Positions 17,680-25,623 of a DNA stretch of 51,390 nt are shown piece by piece. The position numbers and the translations under genes are program-made. The first letter of the stretch is position 1, and every line of letters starts with the position of its first letter. The notes under the pieces were generated by a model. The model was not told the origin of the DNA and did no database searches. It was given only the letters and a program-made list of their open reading frames with translations. The DNA comes from Bacteroidota bacterium (GTDB lineage: Bacteria > Bacteroidota > Bacteroidia > Chitinophagales > Chitinophagaceae). Location of the stretch: the NCBI GenBank assembly GCA_018266575.1, contig JAFEAE010000008.1, positions 1-51,390 of the forward strand, in the 5' to 3' direction.

Positions 17680-19083
17680 TTAATTCTTCGTCGGCGGTGA
17701 TTTTACGATCGTCGTGTCCTCGGGCAAAAGCGGAACAACATATCCGCCGGAATCAATAGACGTTTTTGGAAATGCTTTCTTTAATTCAATCCACTCGTTT
17801 GAATTAATATTTGTCTGATAGAGATATAACGATTGAAGATTTTTTAATTCTTTTAATTGCATTACCCCTTGTAAAGAAATTTTTGTGCCGACAAGGTTTA
17901 AAGAACGCAGTTGTTTCATTTCCTTCAAATAACCCAATCCATTATCCGTAATATTTGTATTGTTTAATTCAAGTTTGGTAATAGCCGTGCATTTAGCAAT
18001 AGTTGCAAGCATCGAATCATGCACAGGCTTATTACTCAACCGAATCCAGATCAATTGCTTTTTTAATGGTAAAAGCAAAGCAATGGTTTTATCACTCACA
18101 TTCGCCGTAACAAAATTCACAGATAGATAATTTGAATTTTGTGCAACCGGGATAACCACAACATCAGAATCTTTCAATAGCTGAATTGCAGTTTCATCCG
18201 CTTTCTCAACAGGTGTCTGGGGAACATCCAGGTCGGGTTTTTTTTCTTCATTTATTTTTTGCAAAGCCGTTAATGCAGATTTTATTTTATCAGGCTGTGC
18301 AATTTCTTTCACTTTTTTTGAAAAGCTTGCTCCATTATCGATCCACCATTTCAACAATGTCATCTCGGATTCTGTTAATTGCGGTTTTTCTTTTGGAGCC
18401 ATGTGGTGTTCATCTTCTTTCGGCAGCATTACCCGCTTGATCAATTCGCTTTCCGTTGATTTACCTGAAACAATCACAACACCATCTTTGCCGCCTTTCA
18501 GTATACTAACGGAATCATCTAACCGAAGTTTCCCTTTTTGTTTTCTTGATCCATGGCAACCATAACATTTTTCCTGCAGGATAGGCTGAATGATATCGGT
18601 GTACACTTTTGCTTCCTGCACATTGGGGATTGGTTTTCTTTTTACAGCTGTTACGGAATCCTCAAACAAATTTTCCAAGGGTTGCGTCAGGTAATCGCTT
18701 CCGTGTGTCAAAGAGCCTCCAAGGTGGCCGGTGATAAATATCAACAGGATCAGCAAAAATGCCAGAGGCAATTGCCATTTATGCAGGTATGTTTTTCTGC
18801 GGAAATAAAATAATACGATAGAAACTACAGCCACACTGATGCCCATCCATTGGTGCAGGTTAACAGCGTCTTCATCGTAATCGCCAGTTTGGGAAAGTAT
18901 ATAACCGGTGATGCATGATAAAATCGCAGTGATCATCCCGATGAGTAAAATAATATTTATAGAAGGCTGAAGGTGAGCAAACCTGTCTTTCCGCGATTGC
19001 CATAAAAACAAACAGGCAAGTAGCAAAATACCAATTGGTAAGTGAACAAGAACGGGATGTAGGTGGCCGAGAAACTGAAACAT
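17680..19083 (-). CDS. DUF2231 membrane protein with cytochrome c (PSCyt1) and LRR domains
   Basis: 467 residues. The first about 125 residues form four membrane helices of the DUF2231 type (LGHLHPVLVHLPIGILLLACLFLW; later ITGHLGGSLTHG). A periplasmic Planctomycete-type cytochrome domain follows, with one haem site CYGCH (C173, C176, H177), then KLRLDDSVSILKGG and HHMAPKEKPQLTESE. The C-terminal third has leucine-rich repeats (LELNNTNITDNGLGYLKEMKQLRSLNLVGTKIS). It is the distal gene of the PSD1/DUF1501 module. The architecture suggests a membrane-anchored electron acceptor with a protein-binding tail; the redox partner is unknown. Confidence 0.82.
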   Translation of the reverse strand: MFQFLGHLHPVLVHLPIGILLLACLFLWQSRKDRFAHLQPSINIILLIGMITAILSCITGYILSQTGDYDEDAVNLHQWMGISVAVVSIVLFYFRRKTYLHKWQLPLAFLLILLIFITGHLGGSLTHGSDYLTQPLENLFEDSVTAVKRKPIPNVQEAKVYTDIIQPILQEKCYGCHGSRKQKGKLRLDDSVSILKGGKDGVVIVSGKSTESELIKRVMLPKEDEHHMAPKEKPQLTESEMTLLKWWIDNGASFSKKVKEIAQPDKIKSALTALQKINEEKKPDLDVPQTPVEKADETAIQLLKDSDVVVIPVAQNSNYLSVNFVTANVSDKTIALLLPLKKQLIWIRLSNKPVHDSMLATIAKCTAITKLELNNTNITDNGLGYLKEMKQLRSLNLVGTKISLQGVMQLKELKNLQSLYLYQTNINSNEWIELKKAFPKTSIDSGGYVVPLLPEDTTIVKSPPTKN

Positions 19084-19091
19084 GCGATTTT

Positions 19092-19232
19092 AAGTATGAG
19101 CTATGAACTATGAGTTATGAAGTTTAGCACCTGCATAATTAAAGTTCAATAATGATTTTAAAAGATGGTTAAGAATTTATTCGTGAACGATTTTTAAAAA
19201 AGTTTATACTTCATAGTTCATAACTCATACTT
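19092..19232. repeat. Heptad-period inverted repeat
   Basis: The left arm, 19092-19113, is the reverse complement of 19211-19232 with one mismatch (22 bases). The arm has an exact 7-base period: TATGA begins at 19095, 19102, 19109 and 19116. The right arm runs into the last codons of the TIM-barrel gene, so its stop at 19225 lies within the repeat. The element spans the spacer between two genes of one probable operon. Confidence 0.7.
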
Positions 19233-20154
19233 TATACCTCGCTCTCAGCAATTGCATCATATGCACATTGATCGCCCATTGATCAGCAACAGGCTGCACT
19301 GTATAAGGCAGTGCGGGCATATAATGCGGCGGCCCAAATTCAGTGAGAACGGTTAATCGTTCCCCATTTTTTCTTTTTAATTCAACCACTTTATCCCACC
19401 AGGCAAAATGTGCTTTCACTGCTTCATCCCATTCAGGTGCACGGGGGTCATTTACCTGCGGGCCTTCCTGGTGGCCGATCCGCGCATGCACATGATCTGC
19501 GCGTTGCAATGCCATATCAACTGTTTCCTGCTGGTCCTGCAATAAACTTTCATGCACATTGCACCAATGCGAAATATCCAGCGTAATTCGTAATCCTGGG
19601 ATCTTCTCTATGAAATTTCTTGCTACCGGAGCAGAATATAAAATCCGCGAACGATGTGTTTCATGACAGATCTTTATTCCTGTTTCTTTGGCGAGTTGTA
19701 TGGTATAATCGATAAAGTTTTTATTTTCTTCAAATGAAAAAAAATCCCTACCCGAATGACAGTTGATGTACAAAGGTTTTTGTATGGTATTTGTTGCTGC
19801 AGCACTGATCATTTTTTTGAACGTAGAAAAATGTTCTGCAAAATGCGGCTCATACCCGGCGCATAAAAAACCAACTTCAAGATTGTATTTTTTCAAAGCA
19901 GCAAATAATTCATCGTGTGCTTTTGCATCTTCCTGCCACCAGATTTCAATTCCGTCATATCCATCCTGTTTTACTTTAGCGCAGTACTCATCAATTGTTC
20001 CGGGAAATCCCCAGTTGGTAGCCAGGATTTTTAATTCAAAGTTGTTATTCATATTGAAAGCAGGTTTGTTCGCCAAAGCAAATGTTTCTAATGAAGATAA
20101 TATTAATGCAGTTGTTGATAATGCTGATGTTTGAATAAAATTTCTTCTACGCAT
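19225..20154 (-). CDS. Tat-exported TIM-barrel sugar isomerase/epimerase-like protein
   Basis: 309 residues. The N terminus MRRRNFIQTSALSTTALILSS is Tat-like. The mature part is an AP-endonuclease-2/xylose-isomerase-like TIM barrel: KQDGYDGIEIWW, CHSGRDFFSFEEN, GIKICHETHRSRI, LRITLDISHWCNVHES, HVHARIGHQEGPQVNDP and VLTEFGPP place His, Glu and Asp residues as in metal-binding members. Exported versions occur beside DUF1501 and PSD1 proteins. The substrate is probably a sugar or cyclitol, but this is inference. The 3' end overlaps a heptad inverted repeat; the gene is separated from DUF1501 by the GxxExxY insertion. Confidence 0.82.
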   Translation of the reverse strand: MRRRNFIQTSALSTTALILSSLETFALANKPAFNMNNNFELKILATNWGFPGTIDEYCAKVKQDGYDGIEIWWQEDAKAHDELFAALKKYNLEVGFLCAGYEPHFAEHFSTFKKMISAAATNTIQKPLYINCHSGRDFFSFEENKNFIDYTIQLAKETGIKICHETHRSRILYSAPVARNFIEKIPGLRITLDISHWCNVHESLLQDQQETVDMALQRADHVHARIGHQEGPQVNDPRAPEWDEAVKAHFAWWDKVVELKRKNGERLTVLTEFGPPHYMPALPYTVQPVADQWAINVHMMQLLRARYKV

Positions 20155-20164
20155 GAAAAATTTT

Positions 20165-20193
20165 TACCACATAGGATTATAGGCACATAGAAT
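20165..20193 (+). repeat. ATAG-octad repeat, copy A
   Basis: Starts TACCACATAGG; ATAG recurs every 8 bases three times (CACATAGG, ATTATAGG, CACATAGA). It lies downstream of the GxxExxY gene and upstream of the TIM-barrel gene, in the same orientation as copy B at 20677. Confidence 0.7.
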
Positions 20194-20233
20194 ATTTTAT
20201 TTGTTATAATGGTTGTCCTTTTGTCGGAAAAAT

Positions 20234-20650
20234 TTAAGCTTTTGGCAAAGCTGCATACAACTCATTCACAAAAGTCTTTTGCCCTTCTTTAAAAATATTG
20301 GTGCAATTGCAATTAATTAAAATTCCTTTTGGCTTTTGCATCAGCTTCATATATGTCAGCACCTGAGCGTGATGTACCGGCAAAACAAAATCAATCGCTT
20401 TAAGTTCTACCAATATTAAATCTTCAATCAATACATTTAATCTCAACCCTGCATCCAGATACATTCCCTTGTATTGAACGGGCAACCACAACTGAGTTTT
20501 AAAATCAATCGACTGAAGAGATAATTCTCTGACAAAACATTTTTCATAAATACTTTCAATCAGCCCCGGTCCTAATTCTTTATGTACTTCAATTGCACAA
20601 CCGATAATTTCATAGGTAAGATCATCAACATAGCGTTGTGTAGTAATCAT
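20234..20650 (-). CDS. GxxExxY protein (PD-(D/E)xK-like), embedded in repeats
   Basis: The frame opens at 20716, but the first 22 residues overlap repeat copy B and look unconserved; ATG at 20648-20650 (MITTQRYVDDLTYEIIG) is the likelier start, giving 138 residues. The family signature is GPGLIESIYE, with VELKA as the E-x-K part. Relatives usually have Asp in the RxDxLVE strand; here the codon at 20435-20437 is AAT (RLNVLIE), so the predicted metal-binding Asp is replaced by Asn. Family function is unknown; the fold is nuclease-like. It interrupts an otherwise coherent module between DUF1501 and the TIM-barrel gene. Confidence 0.85.
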   Translation of the reverse strand: MITTQRYVDDLTYEIIGCAIEVHKELGPGLIESIYEKCFVRELSLQSIDFKTQLWLPVQYKGMYLDAGLRLNVLIEDLILVELKAIDFVLPVHHAQVLTYMKLMQKPKGILINCNCTNIFKEGQKTFVNELYAALPKA

Positions 20651-20676
20651 AGGTAAGGGTTTTATTTCAACAATAT

Positions 20677-20855
20677 TACCACATAGAATCATAGACACAT
20701 GTTTTTTTTTATCCAACTAAGCATCTATGTTCCGATTAGCGCCTATATTTTGAAAATTCGCTGCTGACTTAAAGTTTCTTCAAATCATTTTACCACATAG
20801 GATCATTAACGCAAAGATTCATGTTCATCTATGTTCCTAGTGATTCTATGTGTTG
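20677..20855. repeat. ATAG-octad repeats, copies B and C
   Basis: Copy B (20677-20700) starts TACCACATAGA and repeats the ATAG period. Copy C is a palindromic form: ACCACATAGGATCATTA (about 20792-20808) faces TAGTGATTCTATGTGTT (about 20839-20855), whose reverse complement differs at three positions; the interior is related but not symmetric. Between B and C, CTATGTTCCGATTAGCGCCTAT gives a further decayed, inverted unit. Together with copy A these enclose the GxxExxY gene. Confidence 0.65.
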
Positions 20856-20866
20856 AAAATCGAAAA

Positions 20867-22378
20867 TCAAGCAATGATATCACTGATCACGGTTCCGCTT
20901 ACATCTGTTAACCTGAACGGCCTTCCCTGGAACTGATATGTGAACTTCTCATGATCAAACCCAAGCTGGTTAAGGATCGTAGCCTGCATATCAAACGGAG
21001 TTACTTTGCCACTCACAGCACTGTAACCGATCTCATCTGTTTCGCCGTAACTGAATCCTTTTTTTATTCCGCCACCTGCCATCCACATCGTGAATGCTTC
21101 TGTGTGATGGTCGCGGCCTTTGAACATCATTTGTTTTCCATCGCGGTTTTCCTGCATCGGCGTTCTTCCAAATTCACCGCCCCATACTACTAATGTTTCA
21201 TCCAGCAAACCTCTTTGTTTCAAATCCAGTATCAATGCAGTAATCGATTTATCGATCTGCCTGCATTTATTGATCAATCCGATATCCACAGCATCGCCGG
21301 GACTGGTGCCGTGAGTATCCCATCCCCAATCGAACAACTGCACAAAGCGGACGCCTTTCTCCACTAATTTTCTTGCCAGCAAAACATTATTTGCAAAACT
21401 TGCTTTGTTCGGCTCTGTACCGTACATCTCATGAATATATTGCGGTTCATCATTAATGTTCATCACATCGGGAACAGAAATCTGCATCTTATACGCCATC
21501 TCATATTGCGAAATACGTGAAAGGATTTCCGGGTCTTTAAATTCTTTATACTCTTCTTTGTTCACTTGATTGATTGCATTGATAGAAGCTTTGCGCAGAT
21601 CGCGATCCATCCCTTGCGGATCTTTAATGAATAAAACCGGATCGCCTTCACTGCGGCATTGCACACCTTGATACACACTCGGCAGGAACCCGCTTCCCCA
21701 CACGCTTTTACCTGCATCAGGAAATCTTCCACCACTTGTCAACACAACAAATCCGGGAAGGTTTTGATTTTCTGTTCCCAATCCGTACGTAACCCATGAG
21801 CCGATGCTTGGCCTCCCTAATCGGGGCGTGCCCGTATGAATTAATAATTGTGCAGGCGCATGATTGAACTGATCTGTTGAGCATGCTTTTAAAAAACTGA
21901 GTTCATCTGCAATGCTTGCGAGGTGTGGCATGTTATCGGATATCCATGCACCGCTTTGTCCGCGTTGTTTGAAAACCGCTTGTGGCCCTAACATTTTCGG
22001 AACACCACGGATGAATGCAAACCGTTTTCCTTCCAGCAATGATTGCGGACAAAGCTGCCCATCTAATTTCATCAGGTCAGGTTTATAATCGAATAATTCC
22101 AATTGCGAAGGCGCTCCAGCCATGTGCAGATAAATTACAGACTTTGCTTTGCCCGGGAACATGGGCAACTTCGGCATTAACGGATGCGCAGGGTCAAAAA
22201 GCGTTTGTGCATAACTGTTAGAATCCCCGAAATGGCAGCCACCGAGCAATGAGCCCAATGCCAATGCACCAAAACCCATGGCGCTTTCTTTCAAAAAATG
22301 GCGGCGTGTTACAAAATGCAAATGCTTTTCATTTGCTTCTTTCACCAACCTTTGATTGTTTAATTCGTCGCGTGTCAT
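20867..22378 (-). CDS. DUF1501 protein with Tat signal (sulfatase-like fold)
   Basis: 503 residues. A twin-arginine motif (R25-R26 in TRRHFLKESAMGFGALALGSLLGGC) precedes a possible lipobox Cys. The body is a typical long DUF1501: SVIYLHMAGAPSQLELFDYKP, LIHTGTPRLGRPSIGSWVTYGLG, FVQLFDWGWDTHG, VVWGGEFGRTPMQ and GRDHHTEAFTMWMAGGGIKKG, corresponding to metal-binding segments of the alkaline phosphatase/sulfatase superfamily. The family is abundant in Planctomycetes next to PSD1 cytochromes, as here. No activity is established. It lies 157 bases downstream of the PSD1 gene. Confidence 0.9.
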   Translation of the reverse strand: MTRDELNNQRLVKEANEKHLHFVTRRHFLKESAMGFGALALGSLLGGCHFGDSNSYAQTLFDPAHPLMPKLPMFPGKAKSVIYLHMAGAPSQLELFDYKPDLMKLDGQLCPQSLLEGKRFAFIRGVPKMLGPQAVFKQRGQSGAWISDNMPHLASIADELSFLKACSTDQFNHAPAQLLIHTGTPRLGRPSIGSWVTYGLGTENQNLPGFVVLTSGGRFPDAGKSVWGSGFLPSVYQGVQCRSEGDPVLFIKDPQGMDRDLRKASINAINQVNKEEYKEFKDPEILSRISQYEMAYKMQISVPDVMNINDEPQYIHEMYGTEPNKASFANNVLLARKLVEKGVRFVQLFDWGWDTHGTSPGDAVDIGLINKCRQIDKSITALILDLKQRGLLDETLVVWGGEFGRTPMQENRDGKQMMFKGRDHHTEAFTMWMAGGGIKKGFSYGETDEIGYSAVSGKVTPFDMQATILNQLGFDHEKFTYQFQGRPFRLTDVSGTVISDIIA

Positions 22379-22535
22379 AATTTTTTATTATGTTACCGGC
22401 ATTTGTACACTATTCACCATCCTTGCGTCGCACTCTTGTACATTTGATATTCTATTCATCAATGTGCAACCCTCTGATAAAATCTAACATTCAATATCCC
22501 GCAAATCCCATTAATCTTCTAAATCCCGGTTCAGA
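22379..22535. repeat. GTTGCGTCGCA-type element in the PSD1-DUF1501 spacer
   Basis: TTGCGTCGCACTCTTGTAC (22423-22441) closely matches 17495-17514 and the following bases are also similar (TTCTAT and an AAAATC/TTTTATC context). No coding. It may be a dispersed element inside the operon. Confidence 0.5.
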
Positions 22536-25268
22536 CTAATTTTTCGTTATCACTTCATCCAAATTCAACATGGCATTTGCAACCACAACAAGCGCTGCTG
22601 TTTCCGGGTTATTATGTTCATTTGCTTCACCAATTATTTCACAGGTTTTGTCTGCATCGTTTTTCATTTTCGAGTATGCATCATCGTATAATTCTTTCAA
22701 TGCCTGCAGCTTTTCTGCACTCACCGGTTTGTACATTATTATTTCATAACCCCTGCTTATTTGTTTGGATACATCTGCCCCTGCTTCTTTTTGCATGCGG
22801 TATGCAAAATGCCTTGCCATATCCAGGTAGGAGGAATCATTCAATGTAACCAATGCCTGCAACGGAGTGTTCGTACGGATGCGCCGCGCTGTACAAACTT
22901 CATGCGATGTCGCATCAAACGTAACCATCGCAGGATATGCTGCTGTCCGTTTCCAATAGGTGTACACTGCACGCCGATATTGATCTTCGCCATTGCTCTT
23001 TATCCATGTCAACCCGCTGTACGGCGAAAGCCAGATGCCATCTGGCTGATAGGGATACACACTCGGGCCAAACATTTTTTCACTCATTACGCCACCAACC
23101 ACGAGCGCCTGGTCACGGACCTGTTCTGCGGATAGGCGTACCCGTGAGCCCCGTTCATAGAATTTGTTGAATGCATCTTTCTGCAACATTTCATCAGTGG
23201 CTTTTGAATCTTGCCGGTATGTTGCAGACATTACCATTTCTTTTAATAATTTTTTAATGCTCCAATTATAATCGTTCATCAGTTTATAAGAAAGATAATC
23301 GAGCAGCTCACGATGCGTAGGCGGTACGCCTTGTGTGCCGAGGTCTTCTAATGTTTCTGCCAAACCTGTTCCGAAAATCTGTTCCCACAGGCGATTCACG
23401 ATCGTTCTCGAAACCAGCGGGTTCTTTTTATCAACCATCCACATCGCTAATCCCAAACGGTTATGCGGCGCATTCGCCGGCAAATGATTCAATGAGTGCG
23501 GCACATCGGGTTCTACAACCTCGCCTTTCATTAACCAGTTTCCCCGCTCAAAAACATGCGACACACGGTGCATGAAAGAAGGGTTATCCATCATCACCGG
23601 GGTAGTTGGCACATCAGCAACGAGCAGCTTCCAGTAAACCGTTTTCATTTCATCATGCCCCGGTTTTCCTTCGCCCGGAAAGTTTTCAGTGAAATAAAGC
23701 CAATCGATCATTGCACCGTTATCGGTTGTTTTTTTTAAATTATTATTTGTGTAGGTAAAATATAGATCATGAACACCACTCGTTGCTTTGATCGCTGCTT
23801 CTTCAATCTCCCAATCATAATTTTTTGTGGTATCTAATTTAATTTTTGCTATCACCGCGCCATTCGCATCATCTGTGTGAATTTCACAATCTCCACCCTT
23901 CTTATAGGAAGCAACACGAAAGATGAGGTTGTTTCTATCAGTAAGTTCAACATTTCGCAAACGAAAAAAACCATGATTGCGGAATGCTGCCCATTTTGTA
24001 TCACTCAAACCGCTGTTCACAAAACTATCACAGCGCAATGTATTATATGCAGGCTGCCATGTTTTCAAAAAAGTATATGCTTCTTTTGCTTTTTGCGGCG
24101 AAACATTTTTATTCATCCATTCAATCAATTCCGTCAATTTATTTTGCATGGAATCGTTGTACGTGCGCAACAACGGATAATCTGCATACGAATCTTCATC
24201 ACGCGTATCATTAAAAAACGCCATGAACTTGTAATACTCATCATGTGTGAACGGATCATATGGGTGGCTATGGCATTGCACACAGGCAAACGTTGTTCCC
24301 ATCAATGCTTCCCATGTTGTGTTTACACGGTCAAGCACAGCCGCAGTCCGGAATTCTTCATTGTCTGTTCCGCCTTCATCATTGGTCATCGTGTTGCGAT
24401 GAAATGCTGTAGCGATGTATTGCGCATCAGTTGGATTTGGTAAAAGATCTCCGGCAATTTGTTCAATTAAAAATTTGTCATAAGGTTCGTCTTTATTAAA
24501 TGCATTGATCAGCCAATCGCGATAACGCCAGATATCCCTTACATCATCACGTTCATATCCTTTTGTATCTGCATAACGGGCTAAGTCGAGCCATAGGGCC
24601 GTCCAGCGTTCGCCATAATGTTTTGATGCCAGTAATGAGTCAATTAAATTTTCATAAGCATGTTCACTGTTATCATTCAAAAATTTTTGAGAAATATTTT
24701 CAGGTGCAGGCATGCCAATTAAATCAAGGCTTACGCGCCTTAATAATGTCGCTTTATCTGCTTCCGGTGAATGCGTTAATTTTTCTTCTTTCAATTTTTG
24801 ATCGATGAAATTGTCAATCTCATTTATCGCCCAATCGGGCTTTGAAGGAACATCTGTTTTCTGCACAGCAACATAGGCCCAATGATCGCCCCATTGCGCC
24901 CCCTCTTTGATCCATCTCCTTAAAATCTCTATTTCATCTTTTGATAATTGTTCATGCTTGTAAGGCATTCTTTCTTCCGGATCTTTTGAAGTGAGCCTTT
25001 TGATCATTTCGCTATGTTCAGGGTCGCCGGGAATAATTGCAAATTTTCCGGATTCTGTTTTTGCCAATGCTTCAGAGCGGAACAATACACTGAACCCGCC
25101 TTTGCGGCGCACACCACCATGACAAGTGATACATTTTTTATTTAAAATGGGTTTTACCTGTGCGCTGAAATCAACAGGTTTCCGGCGTGTGAAGAAAATA
25201 AAAGCAACGACTGCCACCACAAGCAACGTTGTTACCAGTATGATTTTTTTGAAATTCAGAGCCTGCAT
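22536..25268 (-). CDS. PSD1-family membrane-anchored cytochrome (PSCyt1-DUF1549-DUF1553)
   Basis: 910 residues. An N-terminal membrane anchor (8-26) is followed by a Planctomycete-type cytochrome domain with haem site C46-ITCH and the segment KGGFSVLFRSEAL. DUF1549 follows (about 140-350; WAINEIDNFIDQKLKEEKL, ERWTALWLDLARYADTKGYERDD) with a second CxxCH (CVQCH, 329-333, in CVQCHSHPYDPFTHDEYY). A carbohydrate-binding-like insert lies at about 420-540, and DUF1553/PSD1 at 600-860 (VSRTIVNRLWEQIFGTGLAETLEDLG). Such proteins are probably periplasmic, but their reaction is unknown. It is first of the module: PSD1, DUF1501, TIM barrel, DUF2231-cytochrome. Confidence 0.92.
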   Translation of the reverse strand: MQALNFKKIILVTTLLVVAVVAFIFFTRRKPVDFSAQVKPILNKKCITCHGGVRRKGGFSVLFRSEALAKTESGKFAIIPGDPEHSEMIKRLTSKDPEERMPYKHEQLSKDEIEILRRWIKEGAQWGDHWAYVAVQKTDVPSKPDWAINEIDNFIDQKLKEEKLTHSPEADKATLLRRVSLDLIGMPAPENISQKFLNDNSEHAYENLIDSLLASKHYGERWTALWLDLARYADTKGYERDDVRDIWRYRDWLINAFNKDEPYDKFLIEQIAGDLLPNPTDAQYIATAFHRNTMTNDEGGTDNEEFRTAAVLDRVNTTWEALMGTTFACVQCHSHPYDPFTHDEYYKFMAFFNDTRDEDSYADYPLLRTYNDSMQNKLTELIEWMNKNVSPQKAKEAYTFLKTWQPAYNTLRCDSFVNSGLSDTKWAAFRNHGFFRLRNVELTDRNNLIFRVASYKKGGDCEIHTDDANGAVIAKIKLDTTKNYDWEIEEAAIKATSGVHDLYFTYTNNNLKKTTDNGAMIDWLYFTENFPGEGKPGHDEMKTVYWKLLVADVPTTPVMMDNPSFMHRVSHVFERGNWLMKGEVVEPDVPHSLNHLPANAPHNRLGLAMWMVDKKNPLVSRTIVNRLWEQIFGTGLAETLEDLGTQGVPPTHRELLDYLSYKLMNDYNWSIKKLLKEMVMSATYRQDSKATDEMLQKDAFNKFYERGSRVRLSAEQVRDQALVVGGVMSEKMFGPSVYPYQPDGIWLSPYSGLTWIKSNGEDQYRRAVYTYWKRTAAYPAMVTFDATSHEVCTARRIRTNTPLQALVTLNDSSYLDMARHFAYRMQKEAGADVSKQISRGYEIIMYKPVSAEKLQALKELYDDAYSKMKNDADKTCEIIGEANEHNNPETAALVVVANAMLNLDEVITKN

Positions 25269-25442
25269 AGCAATCTTTTGGACTGCTTAAAATTAAGCAT
25301 TATCAGGAAGTTTTTTGCAGGAGAATTAAAAGGCAGTAAATGGTAATATCGAATGACAAAAAGCGTAAATGAATTCAAAATTTAGAGGACAACTATACAT
25401 TCTAAAAGAAAAAAATGCCTGCAGATAAATCACGAAGTTACA

Positions 25443-25547
25443 CGTCATTCCCGCGCAGGCGGGAATCTTAATTTGCTATTGCAAGAATTTTATATTTTAT
25501 AACTTTTAAAAACCTAAGCCCAGATTCCCGCCTGCGCGGGAATGACG
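25443..25547. repeat. REPIN-like doublet of two inverted palindromes
   Basis: Bases 25443-25468 are the exact reverse complement of 25522-25547 (26 bases). Each arm is itself a hairpin: ATTCCCGC-GCAG-GCGGGAAT on the left and ATTCCCGC-CTGC-GCGGGAAT on the right. Two REP-like palindromes in inverted orientation joined by 53 AT-rich bases is the REPIN arrangement. The rest of the 355-base spacer (25269-25623) shows nothing else. Confidence 0.85.
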
Positions 25548-25623
25548 GAAAGAGCGCCTACAAAATATATGATCGTTGAATTCTTATCAATATCATTTTG
25601 TATAAAGATTAAAACAAAAATAT

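Noticed and set aside
20648..20716. N-terminal extension of the GxxExxY protein
   Set aside because: It is encoded largely by repeat copy B; the internal ATG at 20650 fits the family start better.
20165..20855. CRISPR array suggested by spaced repeats around 20.2-20.9 kb
   Set aside because: Copies are irregularly spaced, occur in both orientations and have no uniform spacers; no cas genes are nearby.
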